Source: Phoronis australis
Lineage: Eukaryota; Phoronida; Phoronidae
Length of the DNA: 64,000 bases
Assembly: GCA_002633005.1 (NCBI GenBank)
Contig: NMRA01000018.1
Location: 1,342,554 to 1,406,553, forward strand
Direction: 5' to 3'
Shown here: one piece after another, positions 12,101 to 23,600 of the stretch
Numbering within the stretch: the first letter of the stretch is position 1
How the letters are laid out: every line of letters starts with the position of its first letter
Notes under the pieces: model-generated
Databases searched by the model: none
The model's input: only the letters and a program-made list of their open reading frames with translations
What the model was told of the DNA's origin: nothing
Program-made: the position numbers and the translations under genes

Positions 12101-15100
12101 AAGAATGATGGTTTCCCTTATGTGAGCTCTGTACTATACATACCAACAGAAAACATTTTGAAAAATTTTGGGGAGTCGCAGCTCAGTGATGGAAGCCCAT
12201 GGAAAATGAGATGAGAAAAGCGTACTTTTGGCAATTGCTTTTGTCCAAAATTGATAACGGATTTACCATGATACCTTGTTTGTTCTCTTCTACAGTCAAG
12301 GGTCACAATGTTTCTGTGATCGCGATCAGTCTGGTGACAGTCGCGATGAAGACTACGACAGAGCAATTGAACTCTACAAGAATGCTGCTGGGTTCGAGTC
12401 TGAAAGCAATGACATCAAGACTAGTGTCAAGGAGAGCTTTGGACTTCAGGTATGTACTTGCCTCATTTTACCATTAGTATGGTGCAAACCTTTGGACTTC
12501 AGGTATGTACTTGTGTCATTTTACCATTAGTATGGTGCCAACGTTTGGACTTCAGGTATGTACTTGTGTCATGTTAGCATTGGTAAGGTGCTAAGGTTTG
12601 GTTTTCAGGTATGCGCTTGTGTTGTTTTACAATTAGTATGGTGCTGACATTATCATGTTTTAACCACAGAAATGTTTTGTTTTTTACCATGAACTCACAC
12701 TTGGCTAGTTTCAGTAGTTTGGTTGTGTAAAGATGAATAGTTAGCATCTTGGAATCGTTGAAAGTCATTTCGAGCACTACATCTGTGGGTCTGAAATAGT
12801 CAACTTCCACATAAGATAAAGTAAATATCTGAAAAGAATTATAGACATGAGCGCGATTCAAACCACACTATAATCGTAGAAAACGAGGTGTCAACTTGCC
12901 TCTTTTCACGACTCGATTTTCAGTGACCGTTGCAACTGAAATCAAAATATTCAACAATTGCCATTGTGTGAAACAGGCTGTGCCAAGGTAATAATCATGT
13001 TACCTAAGGGCTGTTCCAGTAAAATCCGTGTGGGAGGGGGGGGACGGCAGTAGAAATAAAAATTCATGGGTGGTGGTCTTCAGAAAAAAACTCAAATTAT
13101 GGGTAGTCGTTCCTTTAGGAAGTGATGCATTAAAAATGGGTGGTATTTTTTGACCTGTTAATGTTGACAGGTTGGTTTACTTCAGCCCATATTGCCAGTG
13201 AACAGAGTGCAATATGTTAGCTAAGCCATTAATCAAGTCATGGGCAACCTGATTTGAGCCACTTGTTTGTCTGCAGTCCTATTGAATTGAAGTTTTGCAA
13301 CACTAAACTGGTGTTAACACATATAAGAAAATTGATGATTTTTAAATAAAAAGTATGAAGAGTAAGATAAACAAGTTCCAATATTCACTTGACATAGAAG
13401 TATAAAAGATTTCGTGGAGTCAGTTTGAGATTCATAGATCCTTACAATTGAAAAAATGTTCATTGAAATTATAGACACATGGTGAACAGAGACACCTGGT
13501 GGCTTCCAAAAGTATTGCTCACAGGCTACTTTAATAAGTTTTTGACAATATTGGACAACACAACTAGTTCTTGTCTGTCAATCATCTAAGTTCTTAACAG
13601 GTCCTCCTGCAGGCAATTTGTTTGCAAGTGTTGGATTTTATATTTTAACCTATTAAAAATAATTAAAAAATTATGGGTCATTGGTTGGAGAAATAAATGA
13701 AAAATATAGGCGGTGGGTACAAAATGAAAGTGCCTTCCCCCCCTCCCATACAGATTTTGCTGGAACAGCCCTAAACAGAAATCAGTGTGCCTTTCAGATT
13801 TCGTGCCAAGAATGAAGTAGAATTTTCTGAATGTTGCATAAAACAAAAATTAAATGTTTCTTTAGAAAACTGTAATAGCGTTATTGATGTAATCTTGAAC
13901 CTTTATATGAAACAAAAAGTTGGTCTTACTATGAATACTGATGTTTTGATATTAATATAGCTTTCCTTTTTTGCTAAATAGGCATGGTCACATCACCCAA
14001 AAATGGCAAATTAGTAAAAGTCAAAATTCGATTCTACAAGCCTTCTACTTATAGAAAATGCATACTTTTGACCGCGTTAAAATTCTATAGTTTTGTTGGT
14101 ATATGGCTAAATACACAGAGCGGTCAATATGGTCCTTCATAACCTTCACGCACTTGTTTGCAGAATATTGATGACAAAGTTCTGGAGAAGTACCAGGTGC
14201 GCTACACTGCAGACTCCATACTTTGTCCTGTTATTTGTCCTGACAAGACGATCAACGTCATCAAAGTATTGAGTCAGTCTTCCCATGACGTGGATGGTGA
14301 CAAGCCAGCGGTTCAGGAGAAGGTCTTGCCTCGGTATGTCTCTTAATGTATGCGTGGATTTAATTATCTAAAAATACAGCCCCAACCTCCCAAATCTTTG
14401 TGCTTATAAAATTTGGAATGGTGTGAAGAATTCATTGCACCCATCTGTATGCACATACAGACAGGGTGATGACAGCATTCCCATACAGAAGAATTAGGTC
14501 AATTCCAGAAGCCATTACACAAAACAAATATGATGAACAAGGCACTTTTTGACCCAAGAGTCAATTGCAAAGACGAATGTATTTCCGTGCACACATTGAG
14601 GTGATTGTCTGGTAGTCATATGGTACAGTTTAGTACGGTCTATTTATTCTATATATTTTTGGTCTCTGAGTGTTGTCTAGCAAAAGTATATTTCCGTTGC
14701 TACTATGTCTGGAAATGGCTATAGGGGCAGATGGACTATGCAAATTTATGATAATTACCAGAATTTGCTCTGACTTGTCAAAGTTTTGATTAAATAGATA
14801 AAGCTAATTCCAGTACTAATTGCCTATTTGTAATTTCATGTTTCTTGGAATTCAAGTACGAAGATGAGTTGTTTTTACAGAAACTTGAAGCTGTGCTTTA
14901 ATTGTTCATGGTTTCCTGTAATCATTATTTCAGCAATATATTGCATTCACCAAAATAATCCACATTTTTCCAAATGTAGTGTACGTGGTATCATTCTTGT
15001 ACCCATTTCCCAGGCACAGTGCTCAGGGCCTGTTCGGCTGGAACACCATTACCAAGGCTGTGGTCACTCTTGTGCTGACCGCCGATGAACTGGACTGCAT

Positions 15101-18100
15101 AGCTGTCAATGGGCACACCAAAGTGATGTCCCTGTCCCTTCCCAAGGGGACCACTTCCTTACCCCAGGAGGTTAGTGGTTATACTTATGTAATGCCTGCA
15201 TTACCAAGAATTTACGCTAATGGGCTCCTCGTATATTTTTATAAGGTCATGTGCTTACATTCGGAGCCACTTAAATATGTCATCTTTACAAAAACTTATC
15301 CCACTCTTCTATTCATAAACTGCTGCTTACTGTAGTGGTATTTGGTCATTATGATAAAAATTCCTGTTAGGCCGTTATTATCTGAGTTGTTGTGATAACA
15401 CAGTCGAGTGTTCAGGCTGTGGTGTTACTGATAGTCATATCATTCCTTCAGTTCACTTGAGTTCAGCTGTCAGAAAGTTGCGAGTGTTTGCTTCCACCAA
15501 ATTTCACATGAAAGTGTCACTTTTTAGGCTTAGGTGTGTTATATTTTTTTGCCGTGTGCCCATTTTAACCCTTATCCTGCTGAACCTCTATTCAGACTAC
15601 TTTCCCTGTGTGCTGAGCTAAGTAGGTCACCACTACTGCTGTACACTAAGCTGTTGTGGAGGTCACCCAGACTAATGACCTAACAATTTTAAATTGGAAA
15701 TTTGAAGGGGAAATATCAAATTAACAGAAAAGAAGTCAATATAAAACTTGTGCAGAATTTAATGGAGATTTCCACCATGTGTAAGTCTTTGTCATAGCCT
15801 TGGTGAAAGTAAACTGATCCACTGTCATCCTCTCCCGTATGGCTCCAGCCATGTAATGAAACTATGTGTCTACACTTACATAAACCTGCCAATATCTCCC
15901 AAACTAGTAATCAAAGCCATATGGTTTAAACTGTAGAGGAAAATGTGAAGTATGGAATGCTCATGGTGGTATATCTAAACAACATTCCAGAGCTCTTACA
16001 ATTTCTGAATGAAAATCACAAGTGTCCTGGGGTGAGTGCACTCTCCTAGCGCAGCCCAGCTGTAACTTATTATAGTCGATTGAGTACACCCAATGCATTG
16101 TAATAGCATAATTGGCATGTCAGCTGACCTCGCTTAGCGCAGGATAAGGGTTAATAGGGTGCCAAAAATGTACTTCCAAAATGATTCTTTGGAATATAAA
16201 ATATATCATAAGGCTCTTCTACCGTGGTCTACGCAATTTGAAGAAATGTGGTGAGAAATCCAGAGAGAAATGGAATCACCTTGGAATCAACGTTGACGGA
16301 ACATCGTCTCGGAGCTTTCGGTTGTTCTCATCTATTTCTGTGAGCAAAAATGAAAGCGTCCAATCTGCCTGCGAAACCTTACCATGAATTGCACTTTGTA
16401 CCCAGGTTGTTGGTTAAGCACCCAACACTGATTTCCAGCTCAAAACGTTAACTAGAATGTTTAAAATAGTTATTGCTGTGTGGGATTTCAAAAGGCTTTT
16501 CAGTTTTGTGCCTGTCCTCTAAAATCTGCAGAATACTCTAAAGCAGGTTTCGTGGTACACAGGTCTTATCCGTGTTGTTTTGAACAAATGATAGTTACAA
16601 ACTTACTATGCATTTCTTTGTTATTTGTGTCCCTTTGAAGTTCTTTGTGGTTACTGTTGTTTTATACCTGTTGTTAACTCTGAAAAATCTCAAAATTTAC
16701 ATTCGCGGTAGATCCTGCCCATGCTGGAGCAGTTCAAGAAGATAATACTCTGGTTTGGAAACGATCTCCGTAGTTGGGAGGCAATGAAGCAGTTTGCACA
16801 GAAACTTGGCGGACAGAGATGTTTCTTAGTCAGGTAACCAATGAATTATTTGATTACTTTGCACGAAACACACAGCGTGTGTTTTTGGTAGGTGTTATTC
16901 TAATTTTAACATTCGTCACGTAGTCAAGTGATTCATTAAAAGAGTCCTTAATAAAATTAACTGCAAATTGTATGGAGCCGTAGTACAGTGTTGTAATGAA
17001 AGTATTCTGGTATGAAGTGGCATTAGTAACTCAGTGTTGACGTTGTTGTTACATTATTATTGTTGGTCTCATTGACTGTTGTAATCCTGTTTTCTATGTG
17101 TGGTGGTGCTCGGGTCTTCATTTTTTCTGCAAAAAGGTAGCATAGTTGGTTCTGGTGTACACTGGACTCATTTTAAAACCTGGGCCTCACAGCTGGCGTC
17201 GGGTGATGTGATTTAAAAAAAGAACGCCACAGTGCTTGACACTTAGCTGAACGCCAACTTTTGTAATGCGACTTTGCGAAATTCCCAGGTTGCCTAGCGA
17301 AAACTGAGGTAGCAAAAACTGAGATCAGAAGTTGACCATCAAAAAGGGGTGTCGTGCTGCTGTCGCGCTCCTCTTCGAACAATTCTGACTTCTGTCCTGT
17401 TGTAATTTTAGCATGTGTTTGATATGTGCTGACTGGTGTGGGTGGCAAATGCACTGATTTCTCGAAATAAGTGAAACAATTGTGAACCAAAGGTATTGAA
17501 TCTAGGAAAAACTTCTTAATGTAAACTTTCGAAATCACTAAAATTTTGAAGAAAATTTCAGGTGAATTATTGTCTGGCTTTGCTACTCACTGTGCCAACT
17601 TCATGGCAACTTAAGATTTTCCCTGGTTGCCAAACACAATTTGAAGTTGCATTGACAAGCTGCAGGTTGCGAATTCGAGCTCTGGACCAGAACCAATGCA
17701 ATTTTTCATTCTGGTGCAGCTCTAAAATTTCCCATTGACGTATGTATACTTACTGTGCTGTGTTGCAGATTCGGGTCAAATGTCACTCAGTCATTATTTC
17801 CTGTCAATATGTCTGTCAAGTTGACAACATGAAAATGTTTATTTCTTTTTCAGCCCCAGTGAGCAAACTCCTAATGCACTCGCGGCTGTGAACCAAGGTC
17901 TTGATCTGATGAAGATCATCAAGAAGGCGAAACCTTATGGTCACACCTCCATCACGTCATTCCGTGAGCTCAGGCAGGAAGTTCATAACGAGCTCGTTCA
18001 CTTTGACCAAATGACCGGTGTCAAGGTACGGGTCATCTTGTTGAAATGATTTTCCTGCTTTCCTCTATGTATTATTTTCAAGAAATTCAATTGGTAACAA

Positions 18101-20600
18101 CGTCTGACAGATGTACCATATCCATTCAGGGTAATGTCCATGGAATTAGAATTGTGAAATTAAGATTCATTTAGTGGGCTTTAAGTGGAGCATGAAAATT
18201 TTGAATTCAGTAATGGGAAGGGTTTTTGCCCAAAGAATCATTTGTGCCTAATGCCTTGGAAGTGGTGAGGACAAGTATTTTTCGCATCAGTGTTAAACGC
18301 TTAATAGTATTGAATGTTAATTGTTTGTGGAAGACAAAAACAATACAATGAGAATATTGGCTCAAAGGCAGTGACAGAGTTACACTGAGAGAAGAAAAGA
18401 AGAGATTGTTCTTTTGTTTTGTTTTGCCCAACATATAAGGGTGTCTTTTGGTGTTGCTCAGAGTCTTTTAAATCACAAGTATGCTCACTCTCAGATAATT
18501 TTGTTGTTTCTGTGCTCTTTATCAATCGTCTTATTTCAGTGGAAGCGTTATCCCTACCTCAACAAACTCCTCAAAGGCCATCGCCGGGGAGAGCTTACGG
18601 TGTTTACTGGGCCAACTGGTTCAGGAAAGACAACTTTCATCAGCGACTATTCTCTGGACCTTTGTATGGAGGGTGTGCGTGTCTTTCTCAGTGCACTCGA
18701 ATCATGTTGCAGTGTGCATGCGTTGTACTACTTGTTCACATTTTGTATTCCATGCTATGAGTACCAAACAAACAGTACTGTTTTTATGTTGGTTTGGTTA
18801 CAGGGAACTTCTGTTCAAACAAAAGAATGGTTTGTTGTAATGCCATTCGCCTGTAGAGTAACATGCGGATAGGTCTAAGTTAGCCAATTGAAATTGCCAT
18901 CCAATAGTTGACTGCTGTTTTATGCCATACTTTAAACACTGTGTGTGTGTGTGTGAGCCAAAAGGTAAAATTAACCTGCAGGCATCATAAAAGTGATTTT
19001 ATCGTTTTAAAATAGGAATGCTGATGATGGTTCCTCAACCTTGCAAAAGTGTCTTTTACGCATAATGTTGCACTGTATCTGAGTATTTAGGCCAATGCGC
19101 CTGTATCTGAAATAACATAATATTTCCACTGTACTGTTTCATACTAGATGGTTCTCAGGCATCTCCAACACGGTAGTGGTTAGTCAAGCATCAAGTGAAG
19201 CTTATCATACTTTACCCATGAAGAGCCATCCCCTGGTGTCTTCTAGACATTATTTTAATATGTGTTTGATAAATCTTGTCTAAGACTTGTAAAAACGCAG
19301 AGATGTTTTTGCATCACTTGAATTGGTTTCAAGGGAATTTTCTATTTTGAAATGAATATCTTTATAAAAATTTTGTTGCTTTTTAATGTAAAGCTTCAGG
19401 TTAGGACAACAAATTTTTTGATAAAATGCTGCTTTTTCACATGAACAGCAAGAATTTTTTAGATACTGTAGTGTAGACATGCATGTTTTGTGCTCTATTC
19501 TTGTTGTTCCTTTTCCAGGTAAACACACTGTGGGGCAGCTTTGAGATTAATAACGTACGCCTGATGAAAACTATGCTTCAGCAGTTCTCTGGGTAATTAT
19601 GATTTTTGGGATTTCAGTAAATATACAGTGTCTAATTTTCATAATTAAAATAGCCTCATGATGAATCTGCATCAGAAAAATGTTATTTGATTACGATGCT
19701 GCACTTTGTTCAGACACATTTTGAGCCATGTTTTAATAGTTGTCGTTTTTTTACTGACTTTCAAGAATTCTCATTTGAAATCAGCGATGTAGTGGATTGC
19801 AATACAATTGTAAGGTTTTACTTTTTGGAAACTAAAACAAGTGTTGTCACAGCACGCCCTCCTTTTTCCGTTGTTATAACGAGTTTATGGCCAATGTTGG
19901 TGGTGGTGCTATATTTGTGTTTACAAAAGCTAAATTCTTATGATTGGAAATTATGAAGTAATAAGTTTTGTGAGCACTTAACATACTGTGTTCAATATTT
20001 AGATTAAGAGGCACAACTGAGTTATTTATCACTACAGAGTTGTCAACATCACAAGGTTGGTGCGTTAATATTTTCATCCTCTGCTTTGCCAAAGGAACTG
20101 TCATCGTTGATTAGTCGGCATTTTAATGTTAACTAATCACCACAGAGTTACCATGGCGATGTGCCATGCACTGCAGTATTAACTTCATTTGTAAAATGTG
20201 ACAAAAACTGGTTACACAAATATTTATTAACAAAGTTTTGGTGGTACTATAAGGTTCGATTGTTGTCTATACGGTTACAGAAAAAACCTAGCCAATAACA
20301 TGGAGGAGTATGATGCCGTCGCTGACAGGTTTGAGCAACTTCCTATGTATTTCATGACGTTCCACGGGCAAGAAAGTCTGCAAAGAGTCATCGAGGTATT
20401 TTGGTGATGTTTTTTGACCATAATTAATTAATTGTGCAATGTTTGTTAAGTTTATGTAGGACCTGTCTTTAGTAAAATTTAACTAGAAAATAAAGACATA
20501 CAGTCGTCATGGGAAATTCTTGAACTTCATATCAATATGTTTATTTTGGTGTGAACTGACACCGTAGAAATCATGTTGGTTTGCTTCTGGTAAATGAACG

Positions 20601-20657
<57 letters not shown>

Positions 20658-23600
20658 CGATCGATATTGATTGATGGATCGATTGATGATTGATTGATTG
20701 ACTGACCAATTGCTATACACAAAAACATCTAAATGATGACTGTAAATATAAACATGAAAATAAAAGATCTGGTAATACATTAGATTCTAGAATGTGTACA
20801 AGCAGGACAGCTTCAAAACGTGTCACATTTATTCTTCTGCTTCCCTTATTTGCAAGTTGTTTTTAATGTAACTATTTTTTTTAACTGCCGCACAAAATGT
20901 TGTTGATTTCCACAACATGCTGTTTGGCAGTTCTTGGTGAGCCAACTCGTGGTCATTCTGGTCTTGCCTCCTGGTGACTGTAAATCACTCGTTATGAATG
21001 GTAAAAACAACTAGATCATGGTTTTCAAGATTAATAAAGAACTCATTTTGTGAGCCATATCACGAGTTCCTTGATTCGTGTATGCTTAGCTCCAGTCATT
21101 AGCAAATGTCATTATAAGCAAAAAACATGAGAACGCAAATATCAGTAGGAATCATGGTATTGGTATCTGTCAGAGTTTTTCGAATAATCAACATGTCAGT
21201 TGTATCTGTTTTTTCAGACCATGTCCCATGCTGTGTATGTTAACGACATCAGTCACGTAATTGTCGACAACCTGCAGTTCATGATGGGTATCGACATGGA
21301 CCGAATGTATGCCGACAGGTTTCTGCGACAGGATGTGGTTATATCATCCTTCAGGAAGTTTGCCACAAACATGAATTGCCACGTCACCATGGTGATTCAT
21401 CCTCGCAAGGTAGGTTAAGCTGTGAATTGATATACCACAGATATCAAATGTGAAATGTAATTAAACCAAATGATTGCAGTCATGATTGGGGCATATACTG
21501 TCTGTCATGGTTAGGAATGACGGGGAAATTTATCAGAAACTTAACAAGATGGAAACGGTATTGTATAGTTATGGTTTCACCTGAGTGACAGTTCTTGACA
21601 GTTCATTGCCTATCACTTTTGCTGTAAGCGGGATTGGCAGTCATGGCCAGGAAATTATATTTTCCTTGCACATCCACTGTGTTCTCCATGACCTGTTTTG
21701 ACTCGTCGCAGTAACCAGTTTGGATTTTGCCGCGTCGAGTTTGGGGAAAGCGCGTAGAGTTTGGGGAAAGCGCGTCAAGTTTAAAAATTGCCTCGCCAGG
21801 TTTAAAACTTTTCCTGGCTTGGTACTTCAGCCCTCAGCATCTAATCAGAGCCTGATTTTACCAACAGTAAACATACTTCACTTCACTAAGAGGCAGTTGA
21901 CAGTACCGTATTCGCAGTAATAAGGCGCCTGGGGCGCTTAGTAAAATTCGTTTCAGGGATGAGGCGCTTATTGAATATTGTTACGCAAGAAGGTTGAAAC
22001 CCAATCTCTAAAACTGGTGAAATCGGAACCTAGGATTCATCAAATTTACTTTACGTGATGTATCTGTAGCCTCTGACAGACTTTTTACAAAACGGTGGTA
22101 CATTGCTTTCAAATTTCTTTGTTAAATTACGATCACTTTACAGAAAATTGTCCTGAAATCCCAGGGCAAAACTCACCGATGCGCCGCTGCCTTGCGATCG
22201 TCGACAGGGCAGCTTGAGTAAAAATATAGTTTCGACTCAACAAATTGCCTGAAATCCTCACTTAAGTTTTCCAAATAGACGTGTCCCTGAGATTTTAAGT
22301 TCTTGTGGAGTCCGTATTAAGAACAATATAGGTTCAAATCTGCGCAAGATTGTATCCAGCAACATGAGAAAAATCTGGAAGAACACACATGTCGTAGTCA
22401 CGTGACCTTTGTTATGAAGATCATCTGCATGTGTGAGTGAGCGAGCACGTGCGTGTTATCAGCGTTCATTTGCCGGATTAAACACAATGTAGGCCTAACG
22501 ATTTAGGTGTGCATTGTAATTAAAGAAATAACAAGCAGTATCACGAGAACACGTTTTATTTAGCACTTGCTGATCACATCTACTGTTAAAGCGTGCAAGA
22601 ATTGTCTCGGTTGGGCCTATAGAGCCTGAATGATACTGAGTCGCCGGGTGACTGGATGTGTGACACTCCGAGTTATTTTCCGGGAGATTCGGGGGCGAAG
22701 GTCTCCACTATCAGTGGAGCATTTTATCAGGTATTTTACTTTAAAAACACCAATTATGAATACATTAAACATACGATTAATAAAGCAATCCCTCTTAAAA
22801 ATAACACTACAGTTTTTATGGTATTAAAAACTTCTAAAATTAGTGTCAATGTTTATTTCGTGCCGATATGCTACCGGTAGTTTCATGGATAGTTCCCGAA
22901 GAGTAATGTCTGCGATGACAAGTGACAGGTATGTAGCACGTGCTTCCTGGCCGCGTGCAAGTTTTTTATTCGTGAGACAGTTGTCAGCTGAATGGGCACT
23001 TCGAACATTTCACGGTTTTCACGTGTAGGCCCTACAAAGTATCAAAAAGTAGGTTACACCTGACTAGTTCGGTGTATATTTTTTGAAACTTATATAAATA
23101 CCTCCAGTGGAGATGTTGAGGCTATAGACTAGAGAAAAGACGGTGTTGACTACTGATATTGAAATCTAGAAATTTGCGTGGAGTTTGGAATTGGTATTGT
23201 GGAGAACACTGATCTAGATTAGGAATACCGCTAGCACTTGTTTGTCAAAGCCAGTAATAAAATTTTGAAGAATCTCCCTCGTTATTTTAAGTTTTATTTG
23301 TCTTTCAGGAAAAAGAACATGAAGATTTAACGACGTCATCCATATTTGGAAGTGCCAAGGCATCACAGGAGGCAGACAACGTGCTGATTCTTCAGGATAA
23401 CCGTATGAAGTCTAGTCGTGGCAAGAAATATATTCAGGTAGACTGTCATTGGATAATATGAAGTGAAATAAACTTCTTAACAGGTTTCCAGTCAGGGTTA
23501 TCTACTAGGACTGCACACCAGTACTCAAGTACCAGTACATTTTGATAGTAATAGTTCCTTGGTATAGAAGGCACTAGAAGTACCAGCTTTCTCATCAGTG

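Noticed and set aside
18414-18872. 152-codon and 113-codon plus-strand ORFs
   Set aside because: They extend beyond TWNK exon 8 into introns; only 18540-18674 is exonic.
20507-20780. Three minus-strand ORFs rich in INQS
   Set aside because: They are read-through of the TTGA microsatellite; also not a CRISPR array because there are no spacers.
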